10,862 nucleotides of DNA from Lachnospiraceae bacterium. GTDB taxonomy: Bacteria > Bacillota_A > Clostridia > Lachnospirales > Lachnospiraceae. The position numbers were made by a program, and so were the translations under genes. Below the pieces are notes generated by a model that saw nothing but the letters and a program-made list of their open reading frames with translations, did no database searches and was not told the origin of the DNA. Positions 1 to 7,112 of this stretch are shown piece after piece. Position 1 is the stretch's first letter; every line of letters begins with the position of its first letter. Location: contig JAILOC010000056.1 of NCBI GenBank assembly GCA_024691045.1, positions 1-10,862 of the forward strand. Reading direction: 5' to 3'.

Positions 1-1
1 T

Positions 2-1393
2 AAGCAGACAAGTGTATATTTCTGCCAAAGCTGCGGATATGAATCGGCAAAATGGATGGGGCAGTGCCCGGGGTGCCACGAATGGAATACGTTCGTGGAA
101 GAGCCTGTTGTAAAGGCTGATCCCGGGAGTGCCTCTTTTCGCATATCTTCAGCAGCAAAGGGAGGGGGCGCCGGAAAAGGCGTTACCGGGATCACATCCC
201 TTAATGATGTCTCGCTTAGCGAAGGCAAAAGAGATTCCTCCGGCATTGCCGAACTGGACAGAGTTCTGGGCGGCGGAGTAATGAAGGGCTCGCTTACCCT
301 TATCGGAGGAGACCCCGGTATAGGTAAATCCACCCTTCTTCTCCAGGTATGCAGAAATATGTCGGATGCGGGCCTTAAGGTACTTTATGTATCCGGTGAG
401 GAATCCAAGGCTCAGATCAGAATGAGAGCAGACCGTATAGGAAAGTTCTCCGGAGAGATGAAGCTTTTGTGTGAGACCGATCTTGATGTGGTCTCGGAAG
501 CTGTCCGTTCGGATAAACCTGACATCTGTGTCATAGACTCCATCCAGACCATGTACAGCACGGAGGTATCCTCAGCACCCGGATCCGTATCCCAGGTAAG
601 AGAATCCACCCAGATCCTTATGCAGCTTGCCAAGGTTCTCGGTATATCCATATTTATAGTCGGACATGTGACCAAGGAAGGAACCGTAGCGGGTCCCAGA
701 GTACTTGAGCACATGGTTGATACCGTGCTATATTTTGAAGGCGACAGACATGCTTCTTACCGTATACTCAGAGGTGTTAAGAACCGTTTCGGTTCCACCA
801 ATGAGATAGGCGTTTTTGAGATGAGAAGCGAGGGCCTTATGGAAGTGACCAATCCTTCCGAGTACCTGCTGGACGGAAGGCCCGTGGATGCTTCGGGTTC
901 CGTGGTATCCTGCAGTATGGAAGGCACCAGACCTATTCTCATAGAGATCCAGAGCCTTGTGTGCAGGTCCAATCTGGGAGTTCCCAGAAGACAGGCATCG
1001 GGCATTGATTATAACAGGGTAAACCTTCTTATGGCCGTCCTTGAGAAGAGGTGCGGACTTCACCTCGGTGACTGTGACGCGTATGTCAATCTGACCGGAG
1101 GTATGAAGCTGTCGGAACCCGCCCTTGACCTTGCCATGGTCCTTGCCATAGTGTCTTCTTTTAAAAATGTATGCATTCCTCCCGACGTGGTGGCATTCGG
1201 GGAAGTAGGCTTATCGGGAGAGGTGAGGACAGTATCCCAGGTATCCCAGAGAGTATCCGAGGCTGTAAGGCTGGGTTTTAAGACCATCATCGTCCCTGCA
1301 TCAGTTCTTGCAGAGGCTAAGAAAGCAGGCGGTAAAGATACCGAGATCATCGGTGTTTCCAATGTCAGGGAAGCTTCCGATAAAGTTATGTAA
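2..1393 (+). CDS. radA: DNA repair protein RadA, 5'-partial
   Basis: RadA is a RecA-like ATPase that promotes branch migration and DNA loading during recombinational repair in the cytoplasm. The frame is open from base 2 and encodes 463 visible residues, so only the first one to three codons are missing upstream; a later ATG at base 56 would remove half of the zinc finger and is not the true start. The N-terminus has the four-cysteine finger (CQSC at bases 23-34, CPGC at 65-76). Walker A, GGDPGIGKST, is at 305-334, Walker B (CVID) is at about 527-538, and the RadA-specific KNRFG motif is at 779-793. The last third is the Lon-protease-like domain (RRQASGIDYNRVNLLMAVLE). Length matches the family. 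No hairpin follows the stop, so transcripts may run to the tRNA-Trp terminator. Identification is secure from motifs; the exact start lies outside the window. Confidence 0.97.
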   Translation, partial: KQTSVYFCQSCGYESAKWMGQCPGCHEWNTFVEEPVVKADPGSASFRISSAAKGGGAGKGVTGITSLNDVSLSEGKRDSSGIAELDRVLGGGVMKGSLTLIGGDPGIGKSTLLLQVCRNMSDAGLKVLYVSGEESKAQIRMRADRIGKFSGEMKLLCETDLDVVSEAVRSDKPDICVIDSIQTMYSTEVSSAPGSVSQVRESTQILMQLAKVLGISIFIVGHVTKEGTVAGPRVLEHMVDTVLYFEGDRHASYRILRGVKNRFGSTNEIGVFEMRSEGLMEVTNPSEYLLDGRPVDASGSVVSCSMEGTRPILIEIQSLVCRSNLGVPRRQASGIDYNRVNLLMAVLEKRCGLHLGDCDAYVNLTGGMKLSEPALDLAMVLAIVSSFKNVCIPPDVVAFGEVGLSGEVRTVSQVSQRVSEAVRLGFKTIIVPASVLAEAKKAGGKDTEIIGVSNVREASDKVM

Positions 1394-1400
1394 TTTTTGC

Positions 1401-1429
1401 TTGCCTTGTAAAATGGCTTGTTGTATAAT
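1401..1429 (+). promoter_or_regulatory. Promoter of tRNA-Trp
   Basis: The -35 box TTGCCT (1401-1406) and a perfect -10 box TATAAT (1424-1429) are separated by 17 bases. Transcription would begin near 1436, about 20 bases before the mature tRNA. It begins eight bases after the radA stop codon. Confidence 0.8.
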
Positions 1430-1456
1430 ACGTGAGTCGGTCGTTTTATGACTAAT

Positions 1457-1527
1457 AGGGGAATAGTACAATGGTAGTGCGGCGGTCTCCAAAACCGTTA
1501 ATGGGAGTTCGATCCTCTCTTCCCCTG
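1457..1527 (+). tRNA. tRNA-Trp (anticodon CCA)
   Basis: This 71-base tRNA reads the tryptophan codon UGG. The acceptor stem AGGGGAA (1457-1463) pairs with TTCCCCT (1520-1526), and the discriminator base is G1527, as usual for bacterial tRNA-Trp. The D stem is GTAC/GTGC, and the anticodon stem GCGGT/ACCGT encloses loop CTCCAAA with CCA at 1489-1491. The T stem GGGAG/CTCTC has one G-T pair and the loop TTCGATC. The 3' CCA is not encoded. It stands alone, with its own promoter and terminator. Confidence 0.97.
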
Positions 1528-1532
1528 CTCTG

Positions 1533-1563
1533 AAGCGTTTCCTTTTAAGGAGACGCTTTTTTT
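1533..1563 (+). terminator. Intrinsic terminator after tRNA-Trp
   Basis: A 10-pair stem, AAGCGTTTCC (1533-1542) with GGAGACGCTT (1549-1558) and one T-G pair, has a six-base loop and runs into a T-tract at 1557-1563. It starts five bases after the tRNA discriminator. Confidence 0.93.
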
Positions 1564-1565
1564 GT

Positions 1566-1571
1566 TATAAT
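1566..1571 (+). promoter_or_regulatory. Possible -10 box for the 1594-1947 gene
   Basis: A perfect TATAAT directly follows the tRNA-Trp terminator T-tract. The -35 region at 17 bases spacing (TTTTAA, 1543-1548) is poor and lies in the terminator loop. If used, the start would be near 1578, giving a short leader before the ATG at 1594. Confidence 0.4.
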
Positions 1572-1593
1572 TTTAGACGGTTTGGAGGTGCGT

Positions 1594-1947
1594 ATGGACC
1601 GTAAAATAATTCATGATTACATTCTATCCATAGGCGGGAGCGAAGAGCTCTGGGAGAGGATCTCGGCCAATGAGGGCGTATATAAGGAACTGGAGTTTTG
1701 GTGCACTGACGGAAACCTTCTGGGCGAGTATAACCCCTGCGGGATTTCCATATCCGATTGCATAGCCTGGCAGGTGGATCATTTCAAGGCTTATATGGAC
1801 AGAGAAGAGAACAACAGATGGCACAGGGAGAGGCTCTTTTTGCAGTCCCTGGAGACCCTGCTTGACGTCAGTGACGGAAAAGAAGACGTCCTTCGCAAAA
1901 TAATGGGAGAAAACGGAGAATCGGGAACTGACAGGGAAGATGTCTGA
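1594..1947 (+). CDS. Hypothetical protein, 117 residues
   Basis: I do not recognise this family. The ATG at 1594 is chosen because GGAGG (1584-1588) sits five bases upstream; an in-frame TTG at 1582 would overlap that ribosome binding site. The product is soluble and acidic, with no signal peptide, membrane segment or cysteine cluster. The centre (about residues 34-66) is rich in W, C and aromatic residues, including ISISDCIAWQVDHFKAYMD. The rest is predicted by eye to be helical, with an acidic tail. A terminator starts four bases after the stop codon and another precedes the gene, so it is probably a single-gene unit. Sound ribosome binding site and conventional codon use support a real gene; function is unknown. 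Confidence 0.75.
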   Translation: MDRKIIHDYILSIGGSEELWERISANEGVYKELEFWCTDGNLLGEYNPCGISISDCIAWQVDHFKAYMDREENNRWHRERLFLQSLETLLDVSDGKEDVLRKIMGENGESGTDREDV

Positions 1948-1951
1948 CCTG

Positions 1952-1980
1952 AAACCGGGCTTAAAAAATACGGTTTTTTT
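1952..1980 (+). terminator. Intrinsic terminator after the 1594-1947 gene
   Basis: AAACCG (1952-1957) pairs with CGGTTT (1971-1976) around a 13-base, A-rich loop, followed by a T-tract that continues with one interruption to 1987. The stem is short, so termination may be partial. Confidence 0.7.
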
Positions 1981-1985
1981 GTTTT

Positions 1986-2020
1986 TTGACACTTGTATCA
2001 TATTAAAAATATGTTAAGAT
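1986..2020 (+). promoter_or_regulatory. Promoter region of the 2073-3161 unit
   Basis: Two overlapping choices are visible. One is the consensus TTGACA (1986-1991) with TATGTT (2010-2015) at 18 bases. The other is TTGTAT (1993-1998) with TAAGAT (2015-2020) at 16 bases, preceded by TGT, which makes an extended -10. The second would start transcription near 2027. The TTGACA is formed by the end of the preceding terminator's T-tract. Confidence 0.6.
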
Positions 2021-2072
2021 ATTAGGTGTCTGCCCTTTGAGTGGACATACATCAAAAAGCGGGGATACGAAT

Positions 2073-2543
2073 ATGGGGAATACGACTGATTCATCTGAAT
2101 ACCTGCGCGCTTTGATGCAGGATTATAAAATGAAAATAGGTCCTCTGTGCGATTATCTTCCCTGGCTGGGACAGGCCACGGAAAGTGCCGTCAGCAATTA
2201 TTCCGGAAACGGGGTCACTGACGCCAGCATTTCTTTTCCGGTATATTCATCGGAACTTATGGGATTTATCAAAGCCTGTAAGATATCCGGACTTATGGAC
2301 CGCAATTACCCTTATGTATATTCCAGAAGAGCCATCAAGACTCATGATCAGGATCGCAGGCTTATAGTCAGCGCCACCTGGAAAGAATGGGATGTACTGT
2401 GCGGAATCTTGAGCAAATATGTTCTCGGAGGTCAGACCAGATCTTCTTATTGGAGAGAAGGAATCACCGAGCAGATCTTTTATCTGACGGTCAGTAAGAT
2501 GAGGGAAATTACCGATTTCTGGGACGGAAATACAAGTAATTGA
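2073..2543 (+). CDS. Hypothetical protein, 156 residues
   Basis: Function is not recognised. The ATG at 2073 is preferred because a GCGGGGA stretch (2059-2065) lies seven bases upstream; an in-frame TTG at 2037 has no ribosome binding site. The protein is soluble with no signal or membrane segment. The segment SSELMGFIKACKISGLMD (about residues 58-76) and a C-terminal WDVLCGILSKYVLGGQ...ITEQIFYLTVSKMREI resemble, in spacing of hydrophobic and glycine positions, small uncharacterised DUF6508-like proteins. That match is from memory and weak. The TetR regulator starts 36 bases downstream with no terminator or clear promoter between, so the two are probably co-transcribed, which makes this gene a candidate target or partner of that regulator. 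Confidence 0.72.
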   Translation: MGNTTDSSEYLRALMQDYKMKIGPLCDYLPWLGQATESAVSNYSGNGVTDASISFPVYSSELMGFIKACKISGLMDRNYPYVYSRRAIKTHDQDRRLIVSATWKEWDVLCGILSKYVLGGQTRSSYWREGITEQIFYLTVSKMREITDFWDGNTSN

Positions 2544-2579
2544 TGCGAGACTTAATTCGCAGCGAACGGGAGAGTTCAG

Positions 2580-3161
2580 ATGGGTGACAAATCAATTCAG
2601 AAAAAGCAGTACATTATCGATGTGGCGTCTAAGGTCTTCGCAGAGATGGGTTACAAGAATGTGACCATGAAGGATGTTGTAGATGCCTGCGAGATCTCAA
2701 GGGGCGGACTATATCTTTACTACGAGAGCACCGCACAGCTGTTTATCGATGTTATGAAGTCTCAGGCAGAGGCAGGAAGCGATTTCACTTCTCTTATCAG
2801 TGATGATGCGACTGCAGCAGATATTCTTCTTCTTTTCCTTCAGGAGGAGAAGAAAGAGCTCTTCAAGAAAAAGAACAATCTGAATCGAGCATATTACGAA
2901 TTCTATTTTGATGAGAAGCCTTCCAAGGCAGACAATGTCCTTAAGAAGAAATTCGATTCAAATATCAAGATGATAGGAAAGCTTATCGAGATCGGCGTTG
3001 AGAGCGGGGAGTTTACCTGTGAGGATCCTCTCACAGCAGCCTTCAACATCGTGTATCTGATCGAGGGAATGAAGACCACTGCACTTACACTCGGTATATC
3101 ATCCGATTCCTATGACAGACAGATCCTTTACATACTGGAGTCACTCGGAGTCGAAGCATGA
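2580..3161 (+). CDS. TetR/AcrR-family transcriptional regulator
   Basis: This 193-residue protein has the standard TetR size and layout. Residues about 8-55 form the N-terminal helix-turn-helix DNA-binding domain: the VFAEMGYKNVTMKDVVDACEIS segment, then the recognition helix with the typical GGLYLYYES ending. The remainder is a helical, variable ligand-binding and dimerisation domain whose ligand cannot be read from sequence. The start is supported by GGGAGAG (2568-2574), five bases upstream of the ATG. Members usually repress themselves and neighbouring genes and are released by a small molecule. Here the likeliest local target is the 2073 promoter; purL is insulated by a strong terminator. 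No transporter or efflux gene, the usual partner, is in the window. Confidence 0.93.
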   Translation: MGDKSIQKKQYIIDVASKVFAEMGYKNVTMKDVVDACEISRGGLYLYYESTAQLFIDVMKSQAEAGSDFTSLISDDATAADILLLFLQEEKKELFKKKNNLNRAYYEFYFDEKPSKADNVLKKKFDSNIKMIGKLIEIGVESGEFTCEDPLTAAFNIVYLIEGMKTTALTLGISSDSYDRQILYILESLGVEA

Positions 3162-3185
3162 ACTTGATCATAGCATAAAAACAAG

Positions 3186-3225
3186 AAGGCTTCAGAAGGG
3201 GAAAATCTTTTCTGAGGCCTTTTTT
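3186..3225 (+). terminator. Intrinsic terminator between the regulator and purL
   Basis: AAGGCTTCAGAA (3186-3197) pairs over 12 positions with TTCTGAGGCCTT (3210-3221), with one T-G pair and a 12-base loop, followed by T3220-3225. It ends only 18 bases before the purL ATG, so it sits in the leader if purL transcription begins further upstream. Confidence 0.92.
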
Positions 3226-3243
3226 AAGAAAGAAGGATATAAA

Positions 3244-6200
3244 ATGAGCGTCAGAAGAGTCTATGTAGAAAAGAAAAAACCTTATGCCGTACAGGCGAAG
3301 CACTTAAGACACGATATCAGGAATTTCCTCGGTATCAAGATCGATGACATGAGAGTGTTCATCAGATACGATTCCGAGAATATTTCGGATGCTACTTTCG
3401 AAACAGCCTGCAAGACGGTTTTTTCGGAGCCTCCCGTTGATGATATCTATCAGGAAAAGCTCCCTCTTGATGAGGGCACAAGAGTATTCTCTGTTGAGTT
3501 CCTTCCCGGACAGTTCGACCAGAGAGCAGACTCTGCCGTTCAGTGTGTAAAGTTCTTAAATGAGAACGAAGATCCCATTATCCAGACTGCAGTTGTTTAT
3601 GCGGTTATCGGTAATGTTACGGATGATGAATTTGCCCGTATCAAGGGATATCTCATCAACCCCGTAGACTCAAGAGAAGCAGGAATGGATAAACCTGACA
3701 CTCTTGTCGTAAATTATCCCGATCCCGAGGATGTTAAGACCTTTGACGGTTTTGCAGACAGCCCCGAGGCAGAGCTTAAGATGCTCTATGATTCTCTCGG
3801 ACTTGCTATGACCTTCAAGGATTTCCTTCACATCCAGAACTATTTCAAGAATGACGAACACCGTGATCCTACCGTAACCGAGATCAGAGTTCTCGATACA
3901 TACTGGTCGGATCACTGCCGCCACACCACTTTCTCCACCGAACTTACCGGAGTTAAGTTTGATGAGGGTGCATACAAGGCAGCTTTCGAGAAGTCCTTCG
4001 AAGAGTATATGAATACCAGAAAGGATCTCTTCGCTGACCGTCCCGACAAGTTCTCCTGTCTTATGGATCTTGGAACCATCGCAGCTAAGCGCCTGAGAAA
4101 AGAGGGAAAGCTCGAGGACGAAGAGAAGTCAGACGAGATCAACGCATGCTCTATTGTAGTACCCGTTGAGATCGAAAAAGAAGGCAAGAAAGAGACAGAA
4201 GAGTGGCTTGTATTTTTCAAGAACGAGACTCATAACCATCCCACCGAGATCGAGCCTTTCGGAGGCGCTGCTACATGTCTCGGCGGAGCTATCAGAGATC
4301 CCCTTTCAGGAAGAGGATATGTATATCAGGCAATGCGTGTGACCGGTGCTGCCGATCCCACTAAGCCCGTATCCGAGACTCTTCCCGGAAAGCTTCCTCA
4401 GAAGAAACTTGTAAGAACCGCAGCAAGCGGATATTCATCATACGGAAACCAGATCGGTCTTGCTACCGGCTATGTCAAGGAAGTATATCATCCCAATTAC
4501 GTAGCTAAGCGTATGGAGATCGGTGCGGTTATGGGTGCCGCTCCCAGAAAGAACGTTATCAGAGAAAATTCCGATCCCGGTGATATCATCATCCTTCTCG
4601 GAGGAAGAACCGGACGTGACGGAATCGGCGGAGCTACCGGTTCATCCAAGGCACACAATGTAAAGTCAATCGATACCTGCGGTGCCGAGGTTCAGAAGGG
4701 TAATGCTCCTACTGAGAGAAAGATCCAGAGACTCTTCAGACGTCCCGAGGTTACAAAGCTTATCAAGAAGTGTAATGACTTCGGTGCGGGCGGTGTCAGC
4801 GTAGCTATCGGTGAGCTTGCAGACGGTCTCGTAGTTAACATGGATAAGGTTCCCAAGAAGTATGCAGGCCTTGACGGAACCGAGCTTGCAATCTCCGAAT
4901 CACAGGAGAGAATGGCAGTTGTAGTAGCACCTAAGGCTGTTCAGGAATTCCTTAAGTATGCGGGCGAAGAGAACCTTGAGGCTGTAGAAGTTGCAGTCGT
5001 AACCGAAGAGCCCAGACTCGTTCTTCAGTGGAGAGGAAAGGATGTAGTTAATATCGCCAGAGCTTTCCTTGATACCAACGGAGCTCATCAGGAGACTCAG
5101 GTTGAGGTTGAATCTCCTTCCGCAGATTCCTATTTTGACAAATATGCACTTGATAATGTAGCTGAGGATGTTAAGAATAAGGATTACTCCAAGGCTCTTA
5201 TCGATACACTTTCCGATCTTAATGAGTGCTCACAGAAGGGCCTTGTTGAGATGTTTGACTCATCCATCGGAGCAGGATCCGTAGTAATGCCTTACGGTGG
5301 TAAATATCAGCTTACCGAAGAGCAGGCAATGATTGCTAAGCTTCCCGTGCTTGAGGGCAAGACCGATACCGTAACCATGATGAGCTACGGCTTCGATCCT
5401 TTCCTTTCAAGCTGGTCACCTTATCACGGTGCAATCTATGCGGTTACCGAGTCTCTCGCACGTATAGCTGCAAACGGCGGTGATGTAAGCAAAGTAAGAC
5501 TTACTTTCCAGGAATACTTCAGAAGAATGGATGAGAGACCGACCCGCTGGAGCCAGCCTTTCGCAGCACTCCTCGGATCCTTTGATGCACAGATCGGTTA
5601 CGGACTTCCTTCCATTGGCGGTAAGGACTCCATGTCCGGAACCTTTGGCGATATCGATGTTCCTCCGACACTTGTGTCATTTGCAGTCGATATCTCCAGC
5701 CTTAAGACTGTTATCACTCCCGAACTCAAAAAGGCAGGCAACAAGCTTGTTCTCTTCAAGATTAAGAAGGACAAGGACTTCAAACCCGAGTATGCACAGG
5801 TTCTTAAGCTTTACGATGCGGTTTATAAGCTTATCTCTGACAAGGCAATCGTCAGCGCATATGCACTTGATTCCAAGGGACTTGCAGCTGCAGTAGCCAA
5901 GATGGGAATGGGCTGCGGACTCGGAGCTAAGATAGAAAGCACTGTTTCCGAGAAGGACGTATTCGGAAACGGACTCGGAAATATCGTTGCAGAGATTCCC
6001 GCAGATAAGGCAGCGGCTGTTTCAGCGCTTCTTGATGCGGATGAATTCGAAGTTGTCGGTGAGGTTATTGCTTCCGGCTTCGAATATGCAGATGCAAAGG
6101 TTTCTTATGATGACCTTAAGAAGGCTTGGACCGGAACGCTTGAGAGCGTATTCCATTCAGTATCAACCGATGAGAAGGATAAGGTGGAGATTCCCGAGTA

Positions 6201-7038
6201 CAAGGCTCCCGAAGTATACGTATGCAAGAATAAGGTAGCTAAGCCCACCGTATTCATCCCCGTATTCCCCGTACCCAACTGCGAGTATGATTCTGCCAAG
6301 GCTTTCGAAAGAGCCGGTGCAAATGCGGACGTACGCGTATTCAGAAACCTTACCGCAGAGGATATCAGAGAGTCGGTTGACGAATTCAGGAAAGCAATCT
6401 CACAGGCTCAGATGATCATGTTCCCCGGCGGATTCTCCGCAGGTGATGAGCCCGACGGTTCGGCGAAGTTCTTCGCTACCGCATTCAGGAACGCATCCAT
6501 CAAGGAAGCGGTCGAAGAGATGCTAGATAAGAGGGATGGACTTGTCCTGGGTATCTGTAACGGATTCCAGGCGATCATCAAGCTCGGACTTGTACCGAGT
6601 GGTAAGATCACCGGTCAGAACGCAGAGTCACCCACACTTACCTTCAACACCATCGGCAGACATATCTCCAAGATGGCTTATATCAAGGTTGTATCCGACA
6701 AAAGCCCCTGGCTGCAGGAAGCAAAGCTCGGAAATGTATACGCTAACCCCGCATCACACGGTGAAGGCCGTTTCATAGCTCCCGAGAACGTACTTGACGA
6801 TCTCTTCAAAAACGGACAGATCGCAACCGTATATTCGGATCCGGACGGCAACACCTCAATGGATGAGTACTACAACATCAACGGATCGTTCAGATGCGTC
6901 GAAGGTATCACATCACCCGACGGAAGAGTCCTCGGAAAGATGTGCCACTCCGAGCGTATCGGAAACGGAGTTGCTGTCAATATCTACGGCGAGCAGGATC
7001 TTAAGATCTTCGAATCCGGAGTCAAATACTTCAAATAA
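3244..7038 (+). CDS. purL: Phosphoribosylformylglycinamidine synthase (FGAM synthase, single chain)
   Basis: This cytoplasmic enzyme catalyses the fourth step of purine synthesis: FGAR plus glutamine and ATP gives FGAM. The 1,264 residues match the large single-chain form, in which PurS-like, synthase and glutaminase parts are fused, unlike the separate PurS, PurL and PurQ of Bacillus. The start has AGAAGGA (3231-3237) six bases before the ATG; an upstream in-frame ATG at 3112 lies inside the regulator gene and is rejected. Motifs in order are TYWSDHCRH at residues 219-227, NETHNHPTEIEPFGG from 327, GGKDSMSG at 792-799, and a class I glutamine amidotransferase domain from about 1000. The amidotransferase carries nucleophile C1105 (GICNG) and H1172/E1174 (HGEGRF). 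All key residues are present, so the enzyme should be active. No promoter is evident in the 82-base gap upstream, and no other pur gene is adjacent. Confidence 0.98.
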   Translation: MSVRRVYVEKKKPYAVQAKHLRHDIRNFLGIKIDDMRVFIRYDSENISDATFETACKTVFSEPPVDDIYQEKLPLDEGTRVFSVEFLPGQFDQRADSAVQCVKFLNENEDPIIQTAVVYAVIGNVTDDEFARIKGYLINPVDSREAGMDKPDTLVVNYPDPEDVKTFDGFADSPEAELKMLYDSLGLAMTFKDFLHIQNYFKNDEHRDPTVTEIRVLDTYWSDHCRHTTFSTELTGVKFDEGAYKAAFEKSFEEYMNTRKDLFADRPDKFSCLMDLGTIAAKRLRKEGKLEDEEKSDEINACSIVVPVEIEKEGKKETEEWLVFFKNETHNHPTEIEPFGGAATCLGGAIRDPLSGRGYVYQAMRVTGAADPTKPVSETLPGKLPQKKLVRTAASGYSSYGNQIGLATGYVKEVYHPNYVAKRMEIGAVMGAAPRKNVIRENSDPGDIIILLGGRTGRDGIGGATGSSKAHNVKSIDTCGAEVQKGNAPTERKIQRLFRRPEVTKLIKKCNDFGAGGVSVAIGELADGLVVNMDKVPKKYAGLDGTELAISESQERMAVVVAPKAVQEFLKYAGEENLEAVEVAVVTEEPRLVLQWRGKDVVNIARAFLDTNGAHQETQVEVESPSADSYFDKYALDNVAEDVKNKDYSKALIDTLSDLNECSQKGLVEMFDSSIGAGSVVMPYGGKYQLTEEQAMIAKLPVLEGKTDTVTMMSYGFDPFLSSWSPYHGAIYAVTESLARIAANGGDVSKVRLTFQEYFRRMDERPTRWSQPFAALLGSFDAQIGYGLPSIGGKDSMSGTFGDIDVPPTLVSFAVDISSLKTVITPELKKAGNKLVLFKIKKDKDFKPEYAQVLKLYDAVYKLISDKAIVSAYALDSKGLAAAVAKMGMGCGLGAKIESTVSEKDVFGNGLGNIVAEIPADKAAAVSALLDADEFEVVGEVIASGFEYADAKVSYDDLKKAWTGTLESVFHSVSTDEKDKVEIPEYKAPEVYVCKNKVAKPTVFIPVFPVPNCEYDSAKAFERAGANADVRVFRNLTAEDIRESVDEFRKAISQAQMIMFPGGFSAGDEPDGSAKFFATAFRNASIKEAVEEMLDKRDGLVLGICNGFQAIIKLGLVPSGKITGQNAESPTLTFNTIGRHISKMAYIKVVSDKSPWLQEAKLGNVYANPASHGEGRFIAPENVLDDLFKNGQIATVYSDPDGNTSMDEYYNINGSFRCVEGITSPDGRVLGKMCHSERIGNGVAVNIYGEQDLKIFESGVKYFK

Positions 7039-7047
7039 GAAACAAGC

Positions 7048-7080
7048 TGCGGGCCGGACAAACATCGGCCCGCATTTTTT
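7048..7080 (+). terminator. Intrinsic terminator after purL
   Basis: A perfect nine-pair GC-rich stem, TGCGGGCCG (7048-7056) with CGGCCCGCA (7066-7074), has a nine-base loop followed by six T residues (7075-7080). Confidence 0.96.
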
Positions 7081-7107
7081 GATTCGGGTCTGTACCGACC
7101 TCAAAAT
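7079..7107 (+). promoter_or_regulatory. Candidate queH promoter
   Basis: TTGATT (7079-7084) and CAAAAT (7102-7107) each match four of six consensus positions and are 17 bases apart. The spacer holds an imperfect 14-base palindrome, GGTCTGTACCGACC (7087-7100). Transcription would start at about 7113-7114, on the queH start codon. Moderate support only. Confidence 0.4.
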
Positions 7108-7112
7108 GAAAA

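Noticed and set aside
412..1362. Several minus-strand frames of about 80-110 codons inside radA
   Set aside because: They are shadows of the conserved radA frame, with no ribosome binding sites or recognisable domains.
3112..3243. In-frame upstream extension of purL starting inside the TetR gene
   Set aside because: It would overlap the regulator in another frame and run through the terminator hairpin; the ATG at 3244 has a well-placed ribosome binding site and the normal PurL N-terminus.
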